Below, piece by piece: positions 7,383-14,338 of a stretch of 43,803 nt of DNA (positions within the stretch are counted from its first letter, which is position 1; each line of letters begins with the position of its first letter). The notes beneath the pieces are model-generated. The model saw nothing but the letters and a program-made list of their open reading frames with translations. It did not search any database and had not been told where the DNA came from. The position numbers and the translations under genes are program-made. Source of the stretch: a virus; IMG/VR virus record IMGVR_UViG_3300010885_001577, positions 1 to 43,803 of that record; one strand, written 5' to 3'.

Positions 7383-9503
7383 TCATAGTGCGGGTTGCCC
7401 CATTCCTTGTTGCCCCATCCCACCCATACCGCCCATCATGTTTTGCATGTTAGGCATTTGAGGAGATTGTTGCTCTGGTTGATCTTTGGTCATAGACGCA
7501 AAGACTTTATTCATTGTTTCGATAGAGCCAATAATGCCCTCTCGACGTTCACGCTGCAAACCAATTTGCGTGTTAATCTCTTGCAGACGAAGCTTCTCAC
7601 CTTCGTGCAGCACACCAATTTTAAGAACTTCAGCTTCTGCTTCCAGCTTTTTAATTTTGGCTTGGTTAAGTTCTGCCTCACCCATAAGCTTAAGCAGACC
7701 CATCTTCATTTGCAGTTCCATGTCTGCATGTTTAGTCTGTTGCTTAAGCTGTTCAATTTGCAGCTTAGGATTAACAGGTGGAGGTACAGCATTAGGCCCT
7801 TTGGGATCTGGCAACACACGATCAATGTTGGGAATTTTCATAGCCTTCAAGAAGGTGTGTTCAACTTCATAGCGGTTGTACATACCCGGCGTAGACTGCA
7901 CACGCATAGCCAAAGCATTAGCTTGGTTCATACGTTGAGCATCAGAAGTAATGCTTGGGTCAGAGCTAGGCATAACGTCAGTTACTGGGCCTTCGTAATC
8001 TGTAGCCAAGATCAAACCATCATTAATGGCATCAGTTACATAAGACGTATTGTTAGAAATAAAGATTTGATTCAAACGATACAACTTGCGAAACTCTTGT
8101 TTAAGACTACGGTGAGTACGTTTGAAAATGCCGTTAAAAATCTTCATGCCTTGCTCAGCCATAGTACGGGTAGTCTCAGCAGGAGTATTCTGTCCGGGGT
8201 TTTGACCAGTCAGAATGTCTACAGAACCACCGATACGTTCTCCGTAGTTGATCAACAAGTTCAACAGGGTGAACAGAACCTGAGAGGGTTCACGTACTGG
8301 AAGAGGGACAATGCCTTTGCGGAGATCATCACCAGTTGTGTCCACATGCTTCCACTCCATAGGACGGAAACTAGACTCCCCACCACGAAGCTTGATACCA
8401 CGACTAAGGAAACCACCAGCAGTATTCGCCATAGTGCCAGCATCAACCAACTGGTTGACAATGGTATTAATTGACTCATTAAGAGGCCCAAGAAGAACGC
8501 CAAAGCCCAAGTCATAGAAACCGCCATCAGGAGAGGGAACAAAAGGATATTTAGTAAAGTACTGCTCAGCTTTAATGCTTAGAACAGTTTTGCCATCTTT
8601 GCCGTATTGAATGTCTTTCTCGGTGTAACGAGCAACAATACGAGCAACTTGTTTGTTGTCTCGACGAACATAAACAATGTACGGCTCAGCATAGCCGTCA
8701 TCATCAAAATCAATGTGGCAATGCTGCTCAAGGATTTCAATGGGGGTACTAGAGTCATTTGGCTCAGGAGGTTGAATGCCTTGAGCTTTGTCTTGAGCTT
8801 GTTGTAGGGTGTTACCCATTGCATAGCCAGACGAACCTTGTTGACGATCTTCAGAGACCTCATTCCACAAACCACGGGCTACACGCTCATAGATTTCATT
8901 GCGAGACATTTGCAACACATGGGTTACACGAGTTGCACTTTCAAGACTCTTAGTCCAGTAGTTAACTACTAGGTCTTTAGCCAACACGTTCTCAGAAACA
9001 TTGTGTTGTTTGATTGGATCGTAGTAGGTCTTTTTAAATGCACAACCAATGATGGGCTGTGTAATTAGAACCTTATCCATTTCAGATTCCCAGTCTTCAT
9101 CTTCTTCCAGAAGCTGGTAGCTCATGTGCTGCTCAACACGAGAAGCACGCATAGCACGCAGACCGTCTTTGTCATCACCAAGTACTCGGCACTTAACAGG
9201 ACGATCTCCGTCAATCAGGACAGGATAACTACGAGCATGGTATTGCAAAGCTGCAATAGTGATGAGGGGGAACTTGACGTTACTGGCATTAGGCCAAGGG
9301 AAGTTTTTAGTCTCAGCAACTTGCAAAGCCAATTTCAAAGAAGCTTCAGTACGCTTTTCCCAACCACTGCGAGAGATAAGATCATTGTCAAAGTCTCTAA
9401 CAACCTGAGTGCCAATTGCTGCCAAGTCCTCTTTGCACAATAGGGGAGCAATGTTGGCTTCATACATGAGGCCCTTGATGTCAAATTTGTCTTTGAGGTT
9501 CAT
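7383..9503 (-). CDS. Portal protein
   Basis: The ~706-residue protein forms the dodecameric DNA entry ring. The region WEKRTEASLKLALQVAETKNFPWPNASNVKFPLI (in two parts, residues ~50-85), the long helical core, INYGERIGGSVDILTGQNPGQNTPAE near residue 430 and the Glu/Lys/Gln-rich C-terminal helix are typical of P22-like portal proteins. A Met/Gly/Gln-rich tail (NMMGGMGGMGQQGMG) closes it. I chose ATG 9503, 4 nt after the terminase stop; an in-frame GTG at 9518 would add five residues and overlap terL. It is directly downstream of terL, as expected for a packaging module. Confidence 0.85.
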   Translation of the reverse strand: MNLKDKFDIKGLMYEANIAPLLCKEDLAAIGTQVVRDFDNDLISRSGWEKRTEASLKLALQVAETKNFPWPNASNVKFPLITIAALQYHARSYPVLIDGDRPVKCRVLGDDKDGLRAMRASRVEQHMSYQLLEEDEDWESEMDKVLITQPIIGCAFKKTYYDPIKQHNVSENVLAKDLVVNYWTKSLESATRVTHVLQMSRNEIYERVARGLWNEVSEDRQQGSSGYAMGNTLQQAQDKAQGIQPPEPNDSSTPIEILEQHCHIDFDDDGYAEPYIVYVRRDNKQVARIVARYTEKDIQYGKDGKTVLSIKAEQYFTKYPFVPSPDGGFYDLGFGVLLGPLNESINTIVNQLVDAGTMANTAGGFLSRGIKLRGGESSFRPMEWKHVDTTGDDLRKGIVPLPVREPSQVLFTLLNLLINYGERIGGSVDILTGQNPGQNTPAETTRTMAEQGMKIFNGIFKRTHRSLKQEFRKLYRLNQIFISNNTSYVTDAINDGLILATDYEGPVTDVMPSSDPSITSDAQRMNQANALAMRVQSTPGMYNRYEVEHTFLKAMKIPNIDRVLPDPKGPNAVPPPVNPKLQIEQLKQQTKHADMELQMKMGLLKLMGEAELNQAKIKKLEAEAEVLKIGVLHEGEKLRLQEINTQIGLQRERREGIIGSIETMNKVFASMTKDQPEQQSPQMPNMQNMMGGMGGMGQQGMGQPAL

Positions 9504-9507
9504 ATCT

Positions 9508-11022
9508 TTAATACCCACAAGTTACAGAACGTCCAGTAAACATTCCATTGTTTTCGGCTTTATAAGCCTCGTACTCTTCTTCCTCAAGTTCCTTTTCAGT
9601 TGGAGCTTCCCACATCCTATCGAGCATCAAGCCCAAGTAAGCCCAAGCATCTACTTGGTCATCATGCTTGTCTCTAGGAAACCGGATCAACTCATCTTCA
9701 AAGGCTTGATACCACTCAGCGTCCTTATCAAACTTACAGGCCCCACTTCTCATACGAGCTTGAATGCTCCTAGCACGAGTAAGTTTATCACCGCTTGGTT
9801 TTAGCAATACCGTGTTGATAAACTCACCCCGCTTTAGCATTGCCTCATTGAGATAGGGGCCAATAGCTTTCTGGATAGTACCTTGTTCAAGTCCAAAGAG
9901 TACGGGCTTATAAATCTTTTGTAGCATCAGGATTGTATCCACAATTTCTAAGGCGTCCATACGTTGTTTAATAACGTGTACGGCATACAGCCTTCCGTCT
10001 TCATCCATGCCACCAACAACAAAAGCTGAATAGTCAGCTCGTTGAGATTGGGACACAGCCAAGTCACAGGTAGCATAGTAGACAAGTTTCTTCTTCTTGT
10101 CTTCTGGTTTCATGGCTACAAAGTCTGTGGGTTTAAAGAAAGTATCAGTAACATCCATAGGGACGTTTAATACTTCTTGGGAGTACACATCTCCCAAACC
10201 TTGGCGAACAAAGTCATCTTTCATTAGCCTAAACTCTTCAGCAGACTTCATCTCGGGCCACAATAACTTTTTAAAGTCATCCGTGTGAGCACGGTACTTA
10301 ACTGACTTCCAAGGAAGCACATTGAGAGAATACTCCCGCAAATCTTCTTGAATAAAGCTTTTAACTCCTCTATGGCTAACCAACAGAGAAGAAGGCATTA
10401 AGTTATTAAGCAAACTATCTAAGTGCAAGATAGTTCCAACAATACGAATTTTGCCACTAGAAGAGATACAGGGAATTAATGCACCATAAAACCAACGTTT
10501 AAATTTCATACGTCGGTCTTTGTTCATAACAATCTCGTCGTTCTCCATGTCATCACCAATGACAAGATCAGGACGGAGGTTAGCCCACTTTAATCCACGA
10601 AGCTTTTGTTCTGAGCCTTTAGCTTGGATACGGAACGTGTAGCCATCCTCCATTTCCACAATGAGATCATCTTCGGTGTCTTTTGGAAACGACGATACTG
10701 CAAAGAGCGACCTAAGATCCTCGTTGTCGAGTAATTCTTTTTTGATGTCTCCAAGGAATTGGATAGCTTGCTTAACTGTGTCCGAGACAATAAGGACGTA
10801 TCTAGACTCTCTAAATAAGACCGAAGCAAGCGTGTACGCATGAGTGATTGCCGTGCTTTTAGCATGATACCGTGGAGCAGCTATAGCTACTTGTTTGCTG
10901 TTACTAGTAACAAGTTCCCACATTTCTTTGTGGAACTCAGGGGTAGGAACAGGTTTGTCAAAATTCTTACGCAGAACAGAATTAACAAAACCTTCCATTA
11001 CTGTGGCATTAAGCCTGCTCAA
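9508..11022 (-). CDS. terL: Terminase large subunit (TerL)
   Basis: The packaging motor of 504 residues has an N-terminal ATPase and a C-terminal nuclease. The Walker A-like loop is APRYHAKST (residues ~49-57) and Walker B is PDLVIGDDMEND (~151-162). The RNase H-like nuclease shows CDLAVSQSQRADYSAFVVGG (Asp ~320 and ~330) and the late Asp cluster DKHDDQVDAWAY near residue 470. The TTG at 11022 is preceded by AAGGG and overlaps terS by 14 nt; an in-frame ATG at 10998 has no clear ribosome site, so TTG is preferred but not certain. It carries one GTTACTAGTAAC motif (10900). Confidence 0.9.
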   Translation of the reverse strand: MSRLNATVMEGFVNSVLRKNFDKPVPTPEFHKEMWELVTSNSKQVAIAAPRYHAKSTAITHAYTLASVLFRESRYVLIVSDTVKQAIQFLGDIKKELLDNEDLRSLFAVSSFPKDTEDDLIVEMEDGYTFRIQAKGSEQKLRGLKWANLRPDLVIGDDMENDEIVMNKDRRMKFKRWFYGALIPCISSSGKIRIVGTILHLDSLLNNLMPSSLLVSHRGVKSFIQEDLREYSLNVLPWKSVKYRAHTDDFKKLLWPEMKSAEEFRLMKDDFVRQGLGDVYSQEVLNVPMDVTDTFFKPTDFVAMKPEDKKKKLVYYATCDLAVSQSQRADYSAFVVGGMDEDGRLYAVHVIKQRMDALEIVDTILMLQKIYKPVLFGLEQGTIQKAIGPYLNEAMLKRGEFINTVLLKPSGDKLTRARSIQARMRSGACKFDKDAEWYQAFEDELIRFPRDKHDDQVDAWAYLGLMLDRMWEAPTEKELEEEEYEAYKAENNGMFTGRSVTCGY

Positions 11023-11527
11023 CTATTTGCCCTTGTACATCAATAGTTTTCATAGAAGCAAACCGAGCAAACTCTTCACTGAGACGGAGCAAACGGTCAT
11101 CAATTGTTTTCTCAATCTGTTCTTTCTCAGGAGCTTGTCGAATCTTTTCTTGCTTGGTAAGCAGGTCAGTAGTAATCTTAAGAGCTACGTGAGCTTTGAC
11201 AGGCACTCGTGTGATCTTGCCAGTTTTCTGGTCAAACTGAGCATCACCCAAATCCAACCGATCTTCTACAGCTTTAAGAGCTTTGTCTACAACCCTTTTG
11301 AGGTTGGAGTCCATCTGCTGCACATCTTCAGTTTGTAGCTGAAGGGCAAACTCTTTAAACCAGTCAGAGGTCTTCCAGATCTTTAAGGTAGGTAAGGGTA
11401 TACCCGTAACAATAGCTGTCTCTGACAAATTGCCAAGCATCAGGTACGTACTGACAGCTTGAAGCTTTTGGTTCTGTGTCCAGACAGATTTTTTGTACCT
11501 ACGATCAGTAGATGTCTTTCTCTTCAT
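11009..11527 (-). CDS. terS: Terminase small subunit (TerS)
   Basis: The 172-residue protein has a basic N-terminus and a helix-turn-helix region (NLSETAIVTGIPLPTLKIW, residues ~34-52), suited to recognising packaging DNA. A helical oligomerisation part and a charged C-terminal tail follow. It lies immediately upstream of and overlaps terL, the usual order. No ATPase motif is present, as expected. Assignment rests on position, size and the HTH; sequence-level similarity among TerS proteins is low. Confidence 0.75.
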   Translation of the reverse strand: MKRKTSTDRRYKKSVWTQNQKLQAVSTYLMLGNLSETAIVTGIPLPTLKIWKTSDWFKEFALQLQTEDVQQMDSNLKRVVDKALKAVEDRLDLGDAQFDQKTGKITRVPVKAHVALKITTDLLTKQEKIRQAPEKEQIEKTIDDRLLRLSEEFARFASMKTIDVQGQIVEQA

Positions 11528-11530
11528 TGC

Positions 11531-11785
11531 TCAGCACTTCCATTTCTTCAAAGCTTTGTTGATACGAGAGTTGGGATCTTTAGCCTTCTCTGTACCAGTC
11601 AACTTCTTCTTCATACCACCCATACGGGCACAGAAGCTATCTTTACGACTACCACCTTCAGGTTGAGGTGCTTTGAGGTTATGACCTTCCTTCTTAGCAG
11701 AAGCACGACCTTTGGCATTCAATCCACCCGAAGGAGACTTGCCCTCTTTACGTTGCCATGCTGGACTCTTTTTACCTGTAGCCAT
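11531..11785 (-). CDS. DUF6321-like basic protein
   Basis: The 84-residue, strongly basic product contains SPAWQRKEGKSPSGGLNAKGRASAKKEGHNLKAP in two adjoining blocks, then SFCARMGGMKKKLTG and a C-terminal ALKKWKC. This pattern matches the small phage family I know as DUF6321, often found beside terminase genes. It is the first gene of the late block: start ATG 11785 behind AGGAG, about 20 nt downstream of a promoter candidate. Function is unknown; a DNA-associated packaging accessory is possible. Confidence 0.7.
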   Translation of the reverse strand: MATGKKSPAWQRKEGKSPSGGLNAKGRASAKKEGHNLKAPQPEGGSRKDSFCARMGGMKKKLTGTEKAKDPNSRINKALKKWKC

Positions 11786-11812
11786 GTGTGCTCCTATCAG
11801 TGAGTGGAGCGA

Positions 11813-11840
11813 ACTATATCATCCTTTTGTAAAAGCACAA
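11813..11840 (-). promoter_or_regulatory. Sigma70-like promoter candidate for the late/packaging block
   Basis: Read on the minus strand: TTGTGC (11840-11835), a 16-nt spacer, then TATAGT (11818-11813). Transcription would begin near 11806, giving a ~20-nt leader with AGGAG before the first late gene (start 11785). Matches to the host consensus are 4/6 and 5/6. No other comparable site lies upstream of this gene. Confidence 0.5.
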
Positions 11841-11863
11841 CACACTGGATAAACGATCAGTAG

Positions 11864-11891
11864 TTGTGTTCTTAAAAAGCTGGTGTACAAT
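11864..11891 (+). promoter_or_regulatory. Sigma70-like promoter candidate, rightward
   Basis: TTGTGT (11864-11869), a 16-nt spacer and TACAAT (11886-11891) fit a host sigma70 promoter facing the early genes. It is back-to-back with the leftward candidate, 24 nt away. The transcript would meet the terminator at 11960-11981 within about 85 nt, so it yields either a short RNA or an attenuated leader of the early block. Confidence 0.45.
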
Positions 11892-11897
11892 ATTTAT

Positions 11898-11981
11898 ATT
11901 CTTTTTCTTTTTTACCGTTTTTTCTTTTTCTGGTGCAGGTATAGAGTGTTAGTAATGTTAGAGCCGTAAGGCTCTTTTTTT
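11898..11981 (+). ncRNA. Candidate short RNA (about 85 nt) ending at a terminator
   Basis: No plus-strand gene lies to the left of the 11960-11981 terminator for more than 10 kb, so the terminator must serve a transcript begun within the control region. The 11864-11891 promoter candidate supplies one. The predicted RNA is pyrimidine-rich (CTTTTTC- and TTTTTT-type runs) and lacks a convincing open frame. The start position is inferred from promoter spacing. Confidence 0.35.
11960..11981 (+). terminator. Intrinsic terminator in the control region
   Basis: AGAGCC (11960-11965), a GTAA tetraloop, GGCTCT (11970-11975) and a run of seven T form a textbook rho-independent terminator on the plus strand. 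The minus strand has no matching T-run. It would stop or attenuate rightward transcription well before the first early gene at 12703. Confidence 0.75.
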
Positions 11982-12167
11982 ATGTCCATTCTGTTCTATG
12001 CGAGTCCCAGTAGGGACGAGCACCTCTAAGCACCTATCCCCCCTATCCGGTGTAACCCCCTCTTGTTTTAAAAACTTGTAGCAGCGTTACAAAGTGCCAT
12101 AAGTAAAAATTAAAAACAAAAACATTTCCCCCCCTCTACCCCTACTACTTAACAGGGTTATTGGTAA

Positions 12168-12182
12168 TGAGAATTATTCTCA
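12168..12182. promoter_or_regulatory. Fur-box-like operator
   Basis: TGAGAATTATTCTCA is a perfect 7-1-7 inverted repeat that differs from the classical Fur 7-1-7 consensus (TGATAATNATTATCA) by one symmetric change per arm. Many natural Fur sites carry the same GAGAAT half. It lies in the control region upstream of the early block. Binding by host Fur is inferred, not shown; a phage regulator could use the same palindrome. Confidence 0.45.
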
Positions 12183-12254
12183 TCTACTCACCACCTTATA
12201 TATCAACAACTTACATTACTTCCCCCCACTACAAACTAGTCACTGTTCTAACCA

Positions 12255-12283
12255 TTGTTTGATACGTCCAGAACGTCTTTAAA
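12255..12283 (+). promoter_or_regulatory. Weak rightward promoter candidate downstream of the Fur-like box
   Basis: TTGTTT (12255-12260) and TTTAAA (12278-12283) are 17 nt apart. Matches to consensus are only 3/6 and 4/6. It is listed because the early block needs a start beyond the 11960-11981 terminator; the true site may be elsewhere between 12180 and 12450. Confidence 0.25.
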
Positions 12284-12449
12284 CACCCTTTCCTGAAGCA
12301 ATCTGTTCGGTGTGTGTACCCACCTACATGCACACCCCTATCTCCCCTTTAAACAAACATATCTTCCGTCCATTGTCTTGCTCGGAAAGATTGTTGCGTT
12401 TACATCAAAATCGTTTGAAGCCAAGCTGACCTTCGGTAAGTTAGATCGC

Positions 12450-12690
12450 TGGATCCGCCCCCCCGCTTCTTGTTCGGGTTGCCACCGTTCGCTGCGCTCA
12501 CTAGCAGAAACCACGCCAGTCGCTGTCGTCCGCTTCGCTCCCTCGGCTTTGTGGCATGGCTCCGCGCGTTCCGCGCTCCGGGCTAACGCCTTTCTGCCTT
12601 GGCAATCGCTACGCGACTGCGCCCCTGCGGGGCTTGCCCTCACGCCCAGCTTCTGTGAGGGGGGCGGTTCCCTCTCACCTAACCAACCAA
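12450..12690. repeat. GC-rich hairpin island 1
   Basis: This ~240-bp block is far richer in G+C than its surroundings. It holds several hairpins with tiny loops: GCGCG-TTC-CGCGC, TCGC-TAC-GCGA, GCCCC-TGC-GGGGC, and a longer CCCTCAC/GTGAGGG stem with an 11-nt loop. It ends just before the ribosome site of the first early gene. Composition and structure match the islands at 14043-14172 and 23583-23633, which suggests one family of palindromic elements. Confidence 0.6.
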
Positions 12691-12702
12691 AGGAACCACA
12701 TC

Positions 12703-12939
12703 ATGGCTACTCAAAACGACTTCGACTTCAACGCTTTCAACAATCTTACGCAGCGCAAGCCTGCTGGCCTCCAGATCTTCTTGGCACAGCAGTTGCTTTC
12801 TAACGCACTCTGGAGCATGGAGAACTATGACAATCCTCGTCAAACCGAAGTACGCGATGCACTCAATGCAATCAAGACACTTCGTTCACAGATGAAAGCT
12901 GATGCAGCAGCTCGCAAGATCGGTGAAGCATCGTTTTAA
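12703..12939 (+). CDS. First early gene, small hypothetical protein (78 aa)
   Basis: The start is ATG 12703 behind AAAGGA; the longer upstream open frame lies in the GC island and is not credible. The product (MATQNDFDFNAFNNLTQRKP...KIGEASF) is mostly helical, with NPRQTEVRDALNAIKTLRSQM near residues 45-65. It is the first gene of the rightward block and is closed by its own terminator (12953-12990), so it is probably expressed strongly and early. I do not recognise a family. Confidence 0.7.
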   Translation: MATQNDFDFNAFNNLTQRKPAGLQIFLAQQLLSNALWSMENYDNPRQTEVRDALNAIKTLRSQMKADAAARKIGEASF

Positions 12940-12952
12940 CATTATTTCAACA

Positions 12953-12990
12953 AAGGTAGTAGTTAGCTCTACTACCTTATTTATTTTTTA
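12953..12990 (+). terminator. Intrinsic terminator after the first early gene
   Basis: A 10-bp stem AAGGTAGTAG/CTACTACCTT (12953-12962 with 12969-12978) with a 6-nt loop is followed by a T-rich run (ATTTATTTTTT). It lies in the 64-nt gap before the next gene and would separate the first early gene from the rest, or attenuate read-through. Confidence 0.75.
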
Positions 12991-13003
12991 ACTGGAGTAA
13001 CTT

Positions 13004-13201
13004 ATGACTCAATTAGATCTCGTTGATGAAATGTCGTGGGAAGACTGCGACAAAGTGGAGCTTATAGGTCTCGATGAGGCTGGTCTGGAGGAGCCTGCGT
13101 TGGAGACAGAATCTCATTTACACGGGAGAATGTTTCATTCAGGCATTCATGCTTACTTAGATTGGTTCTATGACGGAGAGTGGTCTGGATATACAGAGTA
13201 A
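13004..13201 (+). CDS. Small acidic hypothetical protein (65 aa)
   Basis: The start is ATG 13004 behind CTGGAG. The product is acidic (MTQLDLVDEMSWEDCDKVEL... with LDEAGLEEPALETE in the middle) and ends DWFYDGEWSGYTE, rich in aromatic residues. Acidic, Trp-containing early phage proteins often bind host enzymes or mimic DNA, but nothing here proves that. It is flanked by hairpins on both sides. Confidence 0.55.
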   Translation: MTQLDLVDEMSWEDCDKVELIGLDEAGLEEPALETESHLHGRMFHSGIHAYLDWFYDGEWSGYTE

Positions 13202-13209
13202 ATTATCTT

Positions 13210-13260
13210 AGTAAGTAATTAGCAATAGTTACTTACTGAGGCTATTTTGCCTATATGGAG
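13210..13260 (+). promoter_or_regulatory. Structured leader: two hairpins plus strong ribosome site
   Basis: A 9-bp stem AGTAAGTAA/TTACTTACT (13210-13218 with 13229-13237) is followed by AGGC/GCCT (13239-13252, 6-nt loop) and GGAG. There is no T-run, so it looks more like an mRNA processing or stability element than a terminator. The second hairpin plus GGAG recurs upstream of the gene at 14837. Confidence 0.45.
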
Positions 13261-13266
13261 TTTATT

Positions 13267-13404
13267 ATGAGACAACATTACGACATAACTAACGATGTTT
13301 ACTATCGTAAACAACATAACTCTCTTATACGAGAGATTATTGCATCACTCATATTAGCTGGTGCTATAGGTATACCCTTTGCAATATATTTCTGGAGAAT
13401 GTAG
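13267..13404 (+). CDS. Small single-TM protein (45 aa)
   Basis: A 45-codon frame starts at ATG 13267 behind TATGGAG and ends at 13404, one base before the next start. The first 20 residues are polar (MRQHYDITNDVYYRKQHNSL) and the remainder is a membrane helix (IIASLILAGAIGIPFAIYF). It probably sits in the inner membrane with its N-terminus in the cytoplasm. Function is unknown; early membrane proteins can affect superinfection or host physiology. Confidence 0.55.
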   Translation: MRQHYDITNDVYYRKQHNSLIREIIASLILAGAIGIPFAIYFWRM

Positions 13405-13405
13405 T

Positions 13406-13690
13406 ATGTTTCATTTAATATACCTTAATGACAATGCTGTACTACGTTCAGCTAATCACGGTGTATCTGCTATCGAATGGGAACATAACTGTAGACCATT
13501 GTTACTCACAGAACCAACTCTCTACTCTGCCACTAAATACGCTAAACATCTTGGCTTTAACTTACTGGATAGCAACGAGTGGAATGAGTTCATAAGCTCA
13601 TTAGATGAGCCTAGCAATGTTCCTAGTAACAATTTCATCAACTCTCGTCCACGACTTGACAAATGGGATGATCGTCGGGAAATTTACTGA
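13406..13690 (+). CDS. Hypothetical protein (94 aa)
   Basis: I chose ATG 13406, with GGAG 8 nt upstream, rather than the TTG at 13379, which lies inside the previous gene. The product begins MFHLIYLNDNAVLRSANHG and has no membrane segment or known motif. It contains VPSN encoded GTT CCT AGT AAC (13619-13630), one of the 12-mer family. Its stop overlaps the next start (TGATG), so the two are coupled. Confidence 0.55.
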   Translation: MFHLIYLNDNAVLRSANHGVSAIEWEHNCRPLLLTEPTLYSATKYAKHLGFNLLDSNEWNEFISSLDEPSNVPSNNFINSRPRLDKWDDRREIY

Positions 13691-13830
13691 TGTTTCACAT
13701 CACCAATTTTTTGAGACACATCGGTATGGCGACAGCCGTACTGATGTTGTTCTGTTACATGTGGGCAAGCACACCCCTTGTAGCTATCAAAATGTGCAAA
13801 TCAACTGTCATTGACAAGGTGTTCCAATGA
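13690..13830 (+). CDS. Small single-TM protein (46 aa)
   Basis: This 46-codon frame starts at ATG 13690 inside the previous stop codon and ends with ATGA overlap to the next gene. It has a hydrophobic helix (MATAVLMLFCYMWASTPLVAI, about residues 13-33) and a short basic tail. Double overlap with both neighbours supports a real coupled gene. No function can be assigned beyond a likely inner-membrane location. Confidence 0.5.
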   Translation: MFHITNFLRHIGMATAVLMLFCYMWASTPLVAIKMCKSTVIDKVFQ

Positions 13831-14042
13831 ACGAGAATTATCTTCCTATTTGTACTTGCTGCTACGCAGTACGTGTTGAACCACAACGTGCAAAGATGGC
13901 TAGACCAACTTGCATGGAATGTGGTGAGATGCTTGCACAACGTGTCAAGCACACCATCGCACCAATGAACAAAAGCAACTACATGCTCTTCACAGATCCA
14001 GAGATGCTCAAACAACTCAATCCCAAGCGTACAGCGTGCTAA
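13827..14042 (+). CDS. Small zinc-ribbon-like protein (71 aa)
   Basis: The 71-residue protein carries CTCC near residue 9 and CMEC near residue 29, a four-cysteine arrangement suited to binding one zinc ion (MNENYLPICTCCYAVRVEP / ARPTCMECGEMLA). It resembles short phage zinc-finger proteins that bind nucleic acid or host proteins, and the N-terminal half of DksA/TraR-type fingers only loosely. It overlaps the upstream gene by 4 nt and is followed by GC island 2. Metal binding is inferred. Confidence 0.6.
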   Translation: MNENYLPICTCCYAVRVEPQRAKMARPTCMECGEMLAQRVKHTIAPMNKSNYMLFTDPEMLKQLNPKRTAC

Positions 14043-14172
14043 CGCTCAGCCCTAGCATCCCGAGACGCCAGCCGCCAAGCGGTCTGGCATACGGGCTGCG
14101 GTGGGCTTCGCTTGACAATCTTTCCGGGCTTGCTCCCCGCCCTTAAGGGGGGCGGTGAGGCTGCGCCCTCTG
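14043..14172. repeat. GC-rich hairpin island 2
   Basis: This 130-bp intergenic block is strongly GC-rich. It contains a 9-bp stem with one bulge and a CAA loop (14067-14088), an outer stem CAGCCC/GGGCTG (14047-14052 with 14093-14098), and CCGCCC/GGGCGG (14137-14142 with 14150-14155). No open frame fits. It resembles islands 1 and 3 and may be an inserted palindromic element; it also leaves a long structured leader for the next genes. Confidence 0.6.
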
Positions 14173-14209
14173 TTGTTTTTTAACCACATCTTTATAGGAG
14201 ATCACTATT

Positions 14210-14338
14210 GTGGGCTTGTTTTACATAGAAACAAATGAATACGACGACGTTCTGGTTGAGCTAAATCCAGACGATACTCGTGACCTTTTCACCGAAGAAA
14301 ACGACAGCACTGTTAACCAACCAACTGGAGATCAATAA
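14210..14338 (+). CDS. Small acidic protein with GTG start (42 aa)
   Basis: The frame opens at GTG 14210 behind TATAGGAG and ends with TAATG overlap to the next gene. The 42-residue product is acidic, with clusters such as NEYDDVLVELNPDDTRDLF and TEENDS. The leader TTTATAGGAGATCAC is nearly repeated before the primase gene (18263-18277). Function is unknown; the overlap and ribosome site support translation. Confidence 0.5.
   Translation: MGLFYIETNEYDDVLVELNPDDTRDLFTEENDSTVNQPTGDQ

Larger units (their letters stand above)
11786..12702. promoter_or_regulatory. Gene-free divergent control region (917 bp), possible replication origin
   Basis: This is the longest stretch without a convincing gene and separates the leftward late block from the rightward early block. 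It holds divergent promoter candidates (11813-11840 minus; 11864-11891 plus), a plus-strand terminator (11960-11981), and a small GTCCC/GGGAC hairpin (12004-12017). Further along are an A-rich stretch followed by C-tracts (12100-12150, 12217-12226), a Fur-box-like palindrome (12168-12182) and a GC-rich hairpin island (12450-12690). The A-rich/C-rich asymmetry would suit an origin, but there are no iterated repeats that would prove one. Confidence 0.6.

Noticed and set aside
7395-8474. 359-aa open frame antisense to the portal gene
   Set aside because: The product is a His/Leu/Ser-rich shadow of the portal coding strand, with no ribosome site; the portal frame has clear family motifs.
12080-12240. 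Replication origin with iterons
   Set aside because: A-rich and C-rich tracts are present but no iterated repeats or DnaA-box cluster could be seen; kept only as a possibility in the control-region entry.
12312-12803. Long plus-strand open frame through GC island 1 (and a 101-aa frame on the minus strand, 12338-12643)
   Set aside because: Both run through hairpin-rich GC sequence and encode low-complexity Arg/Ser/Ala strings; the plus frame overlaps the well-supported 12703 gene out of frame and has no ribosome site.
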